This document shows, piece by piece, positions 1-12,400 of a stretch of 64,000 nt of DNA. Each line of letters opens with the position of its first letter. Position 1 is the stretch's first letter. The notes beneath the pieces are model-generated. The model saw only the letters and a list, made by a program, of their open reading frames with translations, made no database searches and had not been told where the DNA came from. This DNA comes from Salticus scenicus (Eukaryota; Arthropoda; Arachnida; Araneae; Salticidae). The DNA lies in assembly GCA_963930645.1 (NCBI GenBank), contig OZ005648.1, forward strand, positions 149,618,035-149,682,034, given 5' to 3'. Made by a program: the position numbers and the translations under genes.

Positions 1-159
1 GCTCTTGCACGCACACACTTTTTTACCTAGTTTACTACCATACTGCCACTATAATGAATAATTCTTTTTAATTTTACAATCATGAGTTAAATATAACTCT
101 TATTATGCACATTTATGCGAAATTTTGTCAAATACTGCCATGTTAAAAATCTAGAAAAG

Positions 160-433
160 AGATTTGAGAGATTGATCCCCAAATCCAATCAGCATGAGGT
201 TAGATCAGGGATTATCTAAATACTAAGTTTGATTAAATTTCATTCATTGGTTCGAGAGATACAGGGTGAAAAAGTGTATGATGTAAACAGAGACACAGAG
301 ACAGACAGGTATTTTTAAAAACAGTCAAATATTTTACAGGACATCTGAAAACTTTTAAATCCATCGAAAGTTGGAAATTAAAAATTTCTGCGATTCCAAT
401 ACCTTCTTCTTATATATATGTAGAAGAAAGTAA
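160..433 (+). mobile_element. Hairpin-ended element, lineage 1, copy a (3' part)
   Basis: The 3' hairpin CTTCTTATATATATGTAGAAG at 404-424, followed by AAAGTAATAA, matches other lineage-1 ends. Upstream are GACACAGAGACAGACAGG and a CCATCGAAAGTTGG motif shared with copies at 25165 and 52028. The 5' end is unclear or lies outside the window. Confidence 0.5.
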
Positions 434-567
434 TAAGAAAAATGTACTTGTAATGTTTAATAGGTCAGTTATTTGTGAGCCAGTATCTTCTTTCCAAATT
501 CAATATATAGTATTATAAATACTTTAATAATAAATTAAGACAGTTATCTATATATGTGTAGTAATAC

Positions 568-571
<4 letters not shown>

Positions 572-648
<77 letters not shown>
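572..648. repeat. (TA)n microsatellite
   Basis: An uninterrupted TA run of about 77 bp. Other long TA runs are at 6996-7031, 34175-34223, 34391-34441, 35596-35635, 57353-57391 and 63681-63737. Confidence 0.97.
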
Positions 649-653
<5 letters not shown>

Positions 654-1199
654 TCATAATGGTGCATAGTTTTAAATTTTATGAATAATTATTTTTCTTG
701 AATCAAAATATAACTACAGTTTTGATATTAATATTAATATTTAATCAAAAGGTCGATGTTAATGTATATTATGAATATATATCATTTAAAAACAAATAAC
801 AAAAATTGTTTAATAATGATGTATTGTTCCTATTTTTAAAAATTAGTTATGTATCTTAACAAAAAAAAAAAAAAAAAAAAAAAAATCAAAAGCTTAATGC
901 AGAAATAAGGATTTCGCTTTTCAATATATAAATTACATGCTTTTGATATTTAACGAATAAATAAAACATAAACGATGGATTTTGCCAAACAATTTCGCTT
1001 AATTGCTATATAATAAATTCTGATAACAAAAATTTGATGGATTGTGCAGAAAACTGCATTTGGCAATCCATAATATCATCTACTTAATAATTTAAACCTC
1101 TATTATATATTTTTAAAATGTTATCAGATAAACTGGCAAATTTTCAAATGTCCAATATTTCACTGAAACAATTCATTTATACTTATAAAGTAATATATC

Positions 1200-2480
1200 T
1201 TTTTTCTCATCTCAACCACTCTAAGCAATTATGTTAGAATCTGACAGTGATTAATAACTCTAAGATGCATCCTTAACAGCCGTAATTCTTTCATTCTTTC
1301 CTTTAACTTAGAGTACTTATATTGAGAAAGTTTTCGGCGAAGGAAATTACTTGTCCAAACCAAATATCAGTATCTCTCTGGGCCCATATGGATGGATATA
1401 TAGATAAACAAAAACAAATATAATATTTTATAGAAACATTTTTTTTTTCATTTTATCTAAATTTATATCTATGACATACAAAAGAATTGCTATAATTTTC
1501 TAATTGTTTTTTCTAAGTCTTCTATTTCTTTCTTTCTTTCTTTCTTTTTTTTTATTTTAGATACAGGCGATTGTATCATTTTTATTTATTAGAGAAAACT
1601 GCGTTTTAATAAATAAAAGTTTGATTCGTAGGAATATATCCGATATTATTTGTTTATTTATTTATATTTAATATAAAGTTATAAGATAAATATAGTTTTC
1701 TTATATTGATGGCGTTTATAGTTGTATGTTTCGATTTAAAATGTTAGAAAATATTTCTTTCAAAATAAAGTTGTAAATCGAATTATTAGAAAATAATTCA
1801 ATTAAATAAAAACAATAATTAAATAGTAATAATAATTAAATATAATAATATATAAGTTTAATAAGTTTAATATTCAAATATCTTTCTAGAAATATTTTAT
1901 TATAATTGTTATAGTTATTAATATTTGTTGATGATTTATTACATATATTTTTTTGTATGCAATGCATACGTATGAGATACACTTCAAAAATTATTATAAA
2001 ATACGATTTTCCTAAAATAATATTCATAAAAACTGAACTCATTTCTATCTTTTATCTACATCATAATATAAAAATAAACTTTTTTTGTATCCTAAAGCAT
2101 TAATTTACATTTTATATGGAATTATTTTCTAATATATGTGATAGATTACGCTGAAAAAACAATATAAAATCAAAAGACTAGCTTCCATAAGCAATTTAAA
2201 ATTTTTCAATTCTATTTCCATATTAAAATATATTTCAGTTTATCAATATTGCATCAAAATTATAAATATGTAATCAAAAGAGCTACATAATCCTTATTTC
2301 TTTATTTTTCCTTTCTCTATATTTTTGTCGTTCAGATACGCTTTGTCCAAGCATTTATGGGAATTTTATGACAGTGATGAATTTCTCTAAGATGCATTAT
2401 CAGCGTTTCTTTGCTCCTAATTGGTTTTAAGGAAGTTTTCATGGCGGAAGGGAATTTTTATTTATCGAAGATCGGTCTTC
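1200..2480 (+). repeat. Diverged repeat pair (1200-1390 and 2335-2480)
   Basis: Both halves contain GACAGTGATKAATWWCTCTAAGATGCAT-like sequence followed by GGAAGTTTTC/GAAAGTTTTC and GGCGRAGGGAA/GGCGAAGGAAA. Similarity fades outside. Between them lies AT-rich DNA with T-runs and nothing recognisable. Confidence 0.5.
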
Positions 2481-2699
2481 TTTTGGGTATATTAAAATTG
2501 GCTACAGACGATAATAGATCTAAAGGGAAAAATTGCAAAAATAATACATGATTAATTAATATCTACTTAACTGAGAAAAATTTTTATATGAGAAAAACAT
2601 TTGTCTAGTACAGAACGTATGAATTAAAACACTGAACAAGGAATAATTTTAAAGTTAACTTTAAAATTTATGTTCAGTAATATAATTTAATTTCACTGT

Positions 2700-3000
2700 T
2701 TTTAACCCTTTCATGAGCGCTAATTTAAATTCCAATTGCAAAAACCTATTCCGGTACTTTAATAATAGAGAGGGGTATTTTCATTTTTTTCTTTACCATG
2801 TTTTTATTAACTTCTATTCTTGTTTGTTTGTTTGTATATATGTATGTTTGTTTGTTTGTATGTATGTATGTATGTATGTATGTTTGCTTGTTTGTTTCTC
2901 CGGTATAAATCTTGCAATCGAATTTTCTCTAGTAGAAACTTGAAACTTTCACAGTAGCTCAGAACCCGGCGACAACACAATACTTCGAAGTCCGATTTTC
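2700..3000 (+). repeat. TTTG/TATG microsatellite in a decayed repeat
   Basis: TTTG and TATG tetranucleotide runs (2822-2898) account for the Cys/Val/Tyr-rich open frame here. The flank CACAGTAGCTCAGAACCCGG is GC-richer and resembles CACAGTAGCTCACAATGC at 59421, suggesting a shared dispersed repeat. Confidence 0.55.
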
Positions 3001-3114
3001 GAATTTTTGATTAGTTTTCTTATAATTAATTGAAATATGAAAATAATAGCATCCTAATAGCGTTAAAATAGCCACTAAAATATTAGCTATATATATTGTT
3101 CGATAACAACTTTT

Positions 3115-3197
3115 TAAGATTTTTCACAATTGCCCATCTGCGCAGCACCAGTGCGACGTAAAACCAAACCATCCATCCATCTAAGATTTTTCATAAT
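3115..3197 (+). mobile_element. 5'-truncated SINE-like insertion with 16-bp target duplication
   Basis: TAAGATTTTTCACAAT (3115-3130) and TAAGATTTTTCATAAT (3182-3197) differ at one base and flank ~51 bp: CGCAGCACCAGTGCGACGTA, then AAACCAAACC and (ATCC)n. Long direct repeats with a short simple-repeat tail are the signature of LINE-driven retrotransposition of a SINE 3' end. Confidence 0.7.
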
Positions 3198-3340
3198 GTT
3201 TTGGTGAGTCCTGAACTCGTATTGATTACGTTTATATAAATGCATTCGTTTTTTAATCTTGAATTTTGTAGCAATTTTGTAGCAAAACTATTTTGGGCAC
3301 AACTGGTAATGGTTTTATAAACACTTCACATAAAAAAAAT

Positions 3341-3375
3341 ATTTAGTTGGTGCAAATTATTTTGCACCAACATGC
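3341..3375. repeat. Collapsed mariner-like TIR hairpin
   Basis: A perfect 11-bp stem GTTGGTGCAAA / TTTGCACCAAC with a TTAT loop (3346-3371), preceded by TTTA. The arm resembles the TTGGTGCAAAAGT terminus of cecropia-type mariners. Two termini appear to abut with nothing between. Confidence 0.5.
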
Positions 3376-4106
3376 ATGTCACATGACAGTTAATTTTCAC
3401 TACGCTATTCTTTTCGCGTATTTTTATCTGTCACAGCTTCTATGATACTAATCACTGAAACGGATGGTTTTAACTGTAAAATATTAGATTTGGTTAATTT
3501 TATTTTAAATATCGCCCAAAAGGGAAAACAGCCCTCTTACACTTTTCAAAATTTGCTTGATATTTTTATTGCGGGTTTTAAAGTAAATAATCATAAAAAA
3601 AATGCATGATAATTATTTAATTTTGGTTTCGATTGCTCTATTTTAAGTGATGCATAACCCAAACTTTATCTGTTTAATTCCAGTACGGTTCCGAAATTTA
3701 ATTTTCAGCCTAAGTCTGAGCCAAATATGTATATAACAATACTATTATTTGGTACGGTTATTGATATGCAATTAAGATAAAGAAGCAGACGAATTTGCCT
3801 TTCAGATCATTCGTATAATAAAAATTGCCCGTTTCGAGTGTTAAGTGGACTCATAATAAATGCAAATATAGTGTATTGCTATTATATTCTTCAAAAATAT
3901 TCACTTGTTTAGTCACAATTTGCAAAAATCTGTAGAGATCATCTAATAAATCCGAAATAATAATTAATAACGTTTCTAATTGAAATGTGCCCCAATGACA
4001 AATACACTTCCCACAAATTGTGAAAGATTTACATCAATATATTACAGCTTTATTTTAAAAATGTTTCTTTTGTATTATAAATTGTCGCAAACAGCAAATA
4101 AAAATT

Positions 4107-4154
<48 letters not shown>

Positions 4155-4822
4155 TGAAAAAATATCATGATAATGTATATTCTTTAACATTATTCGAAAG
4201 TTTTGTTTGATTTTTCGTATTATTTCTGTTACAAAAGTTAATTTTCTTGAAATTATAATACTGACTAAAATGTGATGGAACAGACTATGAAAAATTTTAA
4301 CTTGAAGGAATATAATGAAAATTTCAAAATATTTTGATTTGAATTTTTCCAATTATAACATTTACGTTTAACATTTTACTATGTAGTATATGGACAAACA
4401 TAAGTTTTAGAATTAATGCTTTTTATCTTTTTTTTTAAATGAAAGATTACAATTTGTACAAGTATGTCTGAAAAACAACTTTTTTAATTGTGAAATAACA
4501 AGCTCTTAAAAATATATCACTGCATACTTTTTTGAAAACTTTTTCATATTTTGTCATATTTTCCATTGCCAATACCCAAGATAAAATTTTTGCATCAAAT
4601 AACCATCTCGCATGTCTCACACACCCTTAAACTTTTCCCATCCACATCATTAGAGCATGCGGAAACTTAGAGACATCTCCAGCAGGTTGGGGGAAAAATA
4701 CAAATGCACGCACATACATACATATATGCATACATATATATTTTTTTTCACACCCCGCTCACATATATTTATGTACATATAAAGGGAAAGAGAGGGAAAA
4801 AGATGCAATTTGAGGAAATACT
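3376..4822. other. AT-rich stretch, no gene recognised
   Basis: Holds a 35-bp T-run (4110-4144) and CATA-rich microsatellite (4705-4740). Minus-strand frames here are low-complexity Phe/Ile/Lys translations and not supported. Confidence 0.7.
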
Positions 4823-5029
4823 TCAATATCTTCCGCTCTGTCTGCTGACATGGCTGCCCTGGTTATATGCTGTGACAACCGATGGATGGTGGGGCTTACT
4901 CGTAATCACATTTACGTCGTGTGGCGCCTGAAAATCATCCGATGAAATAGTCCGTGGAGGAGTGACTGGCTCGGGGTAAGGGACATATTCAATTCGGGGT
5001 AGTGTGATCAAAATCGAAGGAAGTTGCGA
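4823..5029 (-). CDS. Candidate terminal exon of an unidentified host gene
   Basis: A minus-strand frame of 68 codons, open from 5029 to the TGA at 4823-4825, lies in the only clearly GC-richer, non-repetitive stretch of the first 7 kb. It reads ITLPRIEYVPYPEPVTPPRT, then SSDDFQAPHDV and ends HPSVVTAYNQGSHVSRQSGR-Y-stop. The composition (Pro, Ser, Tyr, charged) and lack of low-complexity translation are unlike the surrounding junk frames. It would suit a cytoplasmic tail. There is no upstream ATG. An acceptor-like AATAAATTTCAG at about 5060 is out of frame (a TGA at 5030-5032 lies between), so any splice site must be inside the frame, for example near the CCGAGCCAG stretch. I do not recognise the family. 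A shorter plus-strand frame overlaps and is less convincing. Confidence 0.3.
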   Translation of the reverse strand, partial: SQLPSILITLPRIEYVPYPEPVTPPRTISSDDFQAPHDVNVITSKPHHPSVVTAYNQGSHVSRQSGRY

Positions 5030-5754
5030 TCAGCGTAAGAAGCCCCTGACGGCGACTGAAATTTATTATATCAAGTAGTGGTATTGCTGAGTATAGAAGT
5101 GCGTCTATCAAAGATATGTTACAATAAAGATACAGTTGATCCTTGTCTATTGGGGGTATTTGGTGAGTGGATTACCCTGACAAAGAATAGAGGGAGTGGG
5201 ACAGTTTGTTTTTTATCGATATGTTTAGCCGAATTTGAGAACTGTTAAGAACGATGCATAAAAATATATTTTCACTGAATTCAAAAAATATAAAAATATT
5301 ATAGATATTGTATTTTATTCCGTTATCATTATATTTTATGTGACAAAGCAGCCAACAAGTATTCAAAAGAAATAAAATATCATGATTTATCTAATTTCGG
5401 TCGATAAGTGCACGAGTATATTTTAAATAAAGGGTTATAATTGTCAAAGTGAATAAGTTGTATAGAAAAAATACTTTTAATTTTATCTTTTTCATAATTT
5501 TTACTTTTATATTTGTAGTAATGGAAATCCATTTATAAAACGGATATTTTATTTCCCATATCGGAAAAAGATTTGCAGTTGAAAATTAATATTTTAAAAT
5601 GTTAAAACACTTAATATTAAACTTCGAACTTTGGTTTTAGTATGACCTCCTACTTTGGTATATCAGCGTTATCTGCGATTTTGCAAGTTTCATCGTGGTG
5701 TCTGTATGTGGGAATGAGAGTGTATTTCGAATAACCTAAAGACGACTGAACGTG
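5030..5754. other. Stretch without recognisable feature
   Basis: The first ~130 bp remain GC-richer, continuing the region around the candidate exon; the rest is AT-rich and unassigned. Confidence 0.6.
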
Positions 5755-5968
5755 CAGTCGGCAACAAAAGTGACCGAACACTAGCAAACATTCCTATGTA
5801 AAAAAAGGTACACTTAATACAGTTTTGTTAAATAAATCCTTGTCGAATCCTGTTTTTAGTCATTGTAAGAACATGATTCGGTAAGGATTTATTTAACAAA
5901 ACCGCATGAAGTGTACTTTTTTGACATAGGAATTTTTGCTAGTGTTCGGACATTTTTGTTACCGATTG
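5755..5968. mobile_element. CAGTCGG MITE (Tc1/mariner-type), copy 1
   Basis: A 214-bp palindrome of the same family as 23068-23280, with CAGTCGGCAACAAAAGTGAC at the left and GTTACCGATTG at the right. TA follows the right end; the left flank is TG, so one duplicate has mutated. Slightly more diverged than copy 2. Confidence 0.92.
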
Positions 5969-6991
5969 TAGAACGTTTAAAGTATATTTTTGGAGTTATT
6001 ACAACATCGTTTTGTGCATTTTCTTTTCATTCTAGGCCATATATTAATAATTTTTTAATTACTTTATCTCTCAATAAAAGTTAAAAATCAATATTTCGAT
6101 TTCGTAAAAAATATTACAAAGTACTAATATACTCAACCCAACAATTAATTAATAAATATAATGTTAACCATTAAACGTATGTAAATATATAATAGATTTT
6201 TTAACATCTCCGTTTATGTTTTCGAAGTAACTTTTGCATAAGACTTACGATAAATATTTTCCCATAGTTTTTCTATTGAAACTTTTATGGTGTACTAACT
6301 CGTGTTTAAAAAATCTGAGATTGGATGTTGTAAATTTTATCTCAGAAATCCGTTGTGTTACAATATTTTAAGTCACTTTAACAGTATCAAGGGGGAAAAA
6401 ATCATGTAATGTATAAATAATTAATTTCTCATTAGATGCCCATATTTTTTATAAATTATCAGGGGAAAAAAATCTTAATTATTTATTTCGTATAACAATT
6501 GAAAGAGTACCTTACATAATGGAAACACTACTTATCTCTCAGTATTGTTTTTTAACTGGATAATTTAATTTTATGCATTTCTATTCTTACTTATACAATG
6601 AGAAAAAGATTTATTGTTAAAGTTTTATTCCAAAGACATTGATAAATGAGCATAAGGAAAAAAAAACACTTTAATTAGCAAAAACATTTAATTTCTAATT
6701 CTTTTATTATAATTATATTGTATATATATAAACGTAATCGAGAGAAAATGAGAGAAGCATTTCTACTATTAAATTTTTAAAGTTCACACTATCTTTCCCT
6801 ATTAAAATAATATATTAAAAATATTAATAAATATAAAATGTATGAAAGGAAATATAAAAATCCTAAATATTTATACTCGTTTGAAAATGATTATATCTTG
6901 AAATTAGTTTTAAAAGTTTAGAATCCATAAGAGGGATTTTTGTCCCGAGGAATTGTAAGTCCCTGTTTCATTACATGATTAGTTGGACAAT

Positions 6992-7035
<44 letters not shown>

Positions 7036-7049
7036 ATTTATTCGAAATG
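5969..7049. other. AT-rich stretch, no gene recognised
   Basis: Ends in a (TA)n run (6996-7031). Nothing else supported. Confidence 0.7.
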
Positions 7050-7767
7050 TTCAGCATAGAAATTTAAGAAGAACCCTTACAGGTCGAAGCAGGACACTTT
7101 GGTCCCGCCATTTTGGTCCCGAGGAAATTTTGGTCCCTGGCCATTTTGGCCCCGAGACATTTTGTTCCCACCAATTTTTTGTAATTTTTTAAATATGTAT
7201 CAGTTTTTTAATATGATAACATATTTATTGATACGGGAAAATTGAAGTGTTCTTAGAATATGTTTAATTAAGGAATATCTTACACACAAATATATAAATT
7301 TTCGACATTACGATTGCTGCATAGCTATTGAGATTCAGAGAGTTTTGTACTAATTTTTTTACGAATATTTTATTTATTTATTTTATGCAAAAGCACTTTC
7401 TTTTAAATTGGTATTTTTTTTATTTGATTTCGATTTAACTTACTTCAATTGTAATTTGAATTTTAATTTACTATCAGTGACAACATTTTCTGATTTTAAA
7501 AGTATTGTTAACAATAACAACAGTAGATAAAGTTTGAATTATTTTAAAAATAATAAAATACAGAAAATTTTGCTTAAAAAAAAAGGAAGAAGAAAGTAAG
7601 AAAACCTTACGATATTAAATATAAATTGCTTATAGTGGCAGAATGCTATTTCTTTCGAAGAATTAATTATTGACCTGCTCCCATCATAGACTCTTCTTCA
7701 TAAGCATAAGCTTGGGATCATTTATGAAGTTCTTGAATTTATGTATGAATTTATTCATAAATATATA

Positions 7768-7804
<37 letters not shown>

Positions 7805-9490
7805 TACTTTTCATTCGATTTGATTGTGATTTAATTTTTATCATTAATCTAAGAGGAATTTATTTCAAAATCTGTGTTATATTGATAAAAATAATAATAA
7901 AATGCATGTTTGTTTGTCAGTGATACTTAATTACGTTAACCGTGTATATATGTGTATAAATTACTTTTCTTTCCATTACAATAGTTTTATTTTAAAAATG
8001 AAAAAATGTAAGTAGTCCAATATTTAATTTACTGTGCGCATTGCAAGCATAAATGTTCAGAAAATGTTGATGTACATTTATTTATCTTTTTAGTTTGATA
8101 TTATATTTAAAAAAAATAATAATAATAAATCTGTCTGATATGTCTCTATGACTAAAAGCAATGCCCGCATTGAAATCTCTGAAGCACATTGAGATTCGTT
8201 TCGCACATGTTTCTCCCACAGATAATAAAAAGGCATTTCACTGTTTTGATTCAGCGCATTTGAAAAAAAAAGGGGGGGGGGAGGGGCTTTTAATGGGCAT
8301 TTTCTTAAACAATATTGTAAGGGGTTATAATGGAATAAAAATGCTTTTCCAATGCTATGTGATATGTAACTATTTCCTGTGTTTGACAAATATATCCGGA
8401 TTGACAGAGAAGAAAATGACTTAAGTTTAGCAGATCTGTACAAATTATTCCTGAGATCATTATTTAGGTTCCTCGCATCTTCTTTTATTATTAAACTCTA
8501 ACATTTAGGAGATGCTTCGATAAAGCATTGATTTCCTACAAATTTTGTATTCGAGCACTCTAAATATGAATGGGATAATTATGAGCCGCATTACAGTGTT
8601 TTATATTAAAAACCTTGTATTTTATTTAAACTAAAATTTTGCAGACTTAGATAAATTAACAATGCTTAGATCTGCGCTGATAACTAATACCTTTATCATT
8701 GAAAATTCGATCCGAAATAATAAATTTTCTGTTCCATGTGTCCTACAGTTACATCATTTTCAACAAAGGTTGTAGATATTCAACTCTCCAATTGAAAATA
8801 TTCGTCTAAGTTCTCTTTTGCCCTAAGTTCCCTCATGTACGAGTATTTGCTGTCCTTTTTCCTCTATCGTACAAAGAAAAAATCTAAATCTCAAAATTTT
8901 AGACATTTTTTCAGTTTTATTTGTTACTACAACTTTCTGTTGAAAAATAATAATAACAATAATAATAATCATAATAATAATTTTCCTACCCCCATGTTTT
9001 CAAGTCAAATGACAAAAATTCGACATATGAAGAAGAATTTCGCTTCTTTTCTATAATACTTTGATTATTCCTGTTATCGGGACCAAAATGGCGGGACCAA
9101 AGTGGCGGGACAAAAACGGCAGGACCAAAACGGCGGGACCAAAATTTCCACGGGACCAAAGTGGCGGGACCAATTCGGCAGGAACAAAGTGGCGGGACCA
9201 AAACGGCGGGACCAAAGTGTCATGTACCCCTTACAGGTAGAGCTCAAAGTTTCAACCCTTTTTTCAGGACTTTTCAGAGATCAAAATCCCCCCCCCCCCC
9301 CTGTTTTGCTACCATTATTTTCATATAAAAGATATGTAAGTATTTTTATGGTAATGTGTCGGGATTAAATAGGATAGAGAGTGTGTTATAAAAATAGGCT
9401 ACAAGAAAAGCGAAAAATTATTTTCCATTAAAGTGTCCTGAAAAAAGGGCAGAAACTTCGAGCTTTGCTTAAAATGTTGCAGGTTCTAAC
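7050..9490. mobile_element. Small palindromic MITE hosting the minisatellite element
   Basis: AGAGCTCAAAGTTTCAACCC, then TTTTTTCAGGAC (9239-9271), pairs with the reverse complement of 9428-9490, whose outer part (AGAACCTGCAAC) also resembles AGAACCCTTACAGGT at 7070-7084. So the outer left part lies before the 7085-9227 insertion. The loop holds a 12-C run (about 9290-9301). Confidence 0.55.
7085..9227. mobile_element. 2.1-kb element with TTTGGTCCCGCC minisatellite ends and 11-bp flanking repeat
   Basis: The left end carries about five ~15-bp units of ATTTTGGTCCCGCC type (7094-7165). The right end carries about ten inverse units, GGCGGGACCAAA (9078-9220). The sequence CCCTTACAGGT occurs identically just outside each end (7074-7084 and 9228-9238). 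The conserved terminal core is GACACTTTGGTCCCGCC. The interior is AT-rich with no recognisable domain, so it is non-autonomous. An 11-bp duplication would fit the 9-11 bp of Mutator-like elements, but the superfamily is not established. Confidence 0.75.
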
Positions 9491-12400
9491 TTGCCCACTG
9501 AATGAGTTATTATAGTTCTAATGGTCTAATAATCTATTATATTATGATATTTATTATTTGTTGTTTTTGTACTTTCTTGCGAATAATTAAAATCCTCAAT
9601 AATATTTGAATGCACGTAATAAAATCATACGTTTTCCTTGAAGTTACACAATGGCAAGAAATGAGCCGTTATATGCAAATTTAATACATCAATTATTGTT
9701 GGGCTCATATCGCTGTCCATTATCGTGGACAAATTAAATATCAACGGAAGAGACCAAGGAAAAAAAAAACAGTTAGGCCAATTGTAACTATTCCAACTAA
9801 GAAAGTGCCAACCGCACGAATTATTATCTGCTGATGGGCTAACGACTTATGTTTGTAGTATTGAATCTCAGACATTCAAAAAATATTTATGAACTCCCAT
9901 TTTCCATTATCGATTTAGTTACGAGTAATATTAGAGGACTAATTACAAACTGAAGAGCACAAATACTTTAATTTGCTTGTATTAGAAAAAGCTACAAAAT
10001 AATTGTATCTTTAAAACATAATTTCACTTACAGTGATTTTTTTTTTTTTTTATCACATTATTCTTTAGACTGATACGTTATTTTTTTTCTCGTTATAACA
10101 CGTTTTTTTGCTTATAAAAAGAAGGGATTTTAACACAATCTTATAAAAATATTAGAGCAACAATATTTTAAAAAATGAAAGAAAAAAAAATGCACCGTTT
10201 AATTTTTGCTGAGATATGAGTATTTACAGTAAATTATTTTTTTGTAATTCGCATGCGCGAAATATAGCACTCTTTAATAGGATAAAAAGCTAGATATATG
10301 GGGTAACTTATGTCAAAAATTTATTTGAATATATAAAAATTAATAAAATCATCGGCAAAAGAATGAGCTAGATTTTAGATATCACCCAGAGATGGAATTT
10401 AATAAGTGGGTTTTCACATGCAACGTATTTAATTTGGTAATCCAATTACCTCAACCATGTTGAAAAAAAGGGGGTGGGGTGGGGTGGGGACTCATTATAG
10501 ACTTGTAACTAACAAAATTTTATTTATTTACTGAGATTTGTGAGTTCATAAGAAAAAACTTGGTTGAAACATTGGTTTCCAAAATAATATAATAACAAAT
10601 CCAAAATTTTGAAACTATTCTTAGATTAAAAATAAATAAATAAAATGAAACTGTCAAAAATATGTCATTATTTAAAATATTGAAATAAAAAAAAAATAAT
10701 AAAAATAAACTTTAATAATTTTTCTTTGAATTGAAATTTGTCAATGCTAAGCAAGAAATTAATATTTCATTTATATTTCTTTTTGTATGTGTCTGAGAGA
10801 TTATTATTATTATCACTTATAATTTCTTTAAACATAAAGATTAATATTATTTATAAATTGTATTAATGAATGCATTTCTAATCCTTTAACTTTCATAGTT
10901 TCTGTGACTGTAGTTTGCTTCATAATGTCAAAGTACATTACGAAAGCAGTTTTTAAAAGAACTAATTTTGTGCTATAAATATTGCAACAACAGACAAAGT
11001 TTACAGTAAACTTTTGTTCCTGTTGCAATAAACTTAACGGGAAAAGAATCTTAAAAATTGAGATCTAAACTACGATTTTAATATATTGTTGACAATATAC
11101 ACCGATTAAAAGCTTGAATTCACAGAAAGTAGCCCGGGGTTAGAAATTTCTACATATCTTGACAGAAATATTTGAAATAACCAACTGTGCCGCAGGGGAC
11201 AACATACTTTGAAAACTGCTTCTACGATTGAAGTGCCTGAAGTCAAGAGATTTTGACAGTTTCCATAATTGGTTTTCTACAAACGGCAAACTGAAATCTG
11301 AGAGAAAGTGTAGGGAACTCTTATGATAAGCTGGAAATAAATTTTGACGAAGTAGTAAAAATTGATACTTTCTCGATACTTAACAAGTTAATTAAGCAAG
11401 CTCTTTAAGCAGTCACCTTTTTAATTTAAAAGCTGTTGAAAACATACAAAAGTTTTCAAACATGTGACGTTTGAAAAACCTAATTAATGATTTTTAAGCG
11501 CAATTTTATTAATTATTCTGTGAAAATAAATAAGTAAATACGTAAAAGTTATTTAAATTTTGACTTATAAGATTGATAAATTAGAAGAAAAAAAAAAAAG
11601 AGAGAATCACCATTTTGTGCTTAAAAACGAGATCTTGAAACGGGATATTGATATAACTACATTGCATACTTCAAAACATTGTAATAATTAATTATCTGTG
11701 TTTATAATTAACGATAAATTAGCCGTTTCTGATACATATTCTTAAAATAGTGAACGATATTTTTTCAATCTTAGCTTTATACTTAAGATTATTATTTTTT
11801 TTATTTTTTACGAATTTCGAAAAATAAATTTAAATATCGAAACTTTCATTAAGCATTTTATAATTCAAACTTTTTCGATAAAATTCCACTGATATTGGGG
11901 GTAGCTCACTGGAGATAAACATTAAAAATAAATAATAATAATAAATAAAAATAAAAATAAAAATCTATGGAAATCGTTGGAAATTTTTGCACGATATGAT
12001 TTATTTTGTGTTTCAAACGCTACCTCCCGAGATCTTCAAGCTACATTTTTGAGAAAATAAAATGAATATGTATATATATTTTTAATTAAACTGATAAAAC
12101 CGTTATATCACCTTAGAATTTTTTTTTAAACTGAACAATTTTTTGTGCGATCGCTGTATACAACATGTTATTATCTTTGGATACATCTGATATAAAAGTT
12201 AAGTATTTATTTCAAAAAGTTAGAAATAAAAGTGTCATTCACGCAGTAATTCGATGAAATTCAACCAAGTAAAAATTTATTTGTTTAAAAATATTTTCGA
12301 GTTATTTACTGAAAAGTATATTTTCTTCTTTCATAAATAACAAATGGAGGTTTCTAAAATGGAGAAAGCATGCAGACGATATCGCTGGAGAGTTTATTGT

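Noticed and set aside
2713..2943. Cys/Val/Tyr-rich 76-codon frame
   Set aside because: Created by TTTG/TATG tetranucleotide repeats.
8090..8443. 117-codon minus-strand frame and overlapping 87-codon plus frame
   Set aside because: Both lie inside the non-autonomous minisatellite-ended element, cross a G-run and a Leu/Ile-rich tail, and show no domain. Overlap on both strands suggests chance.
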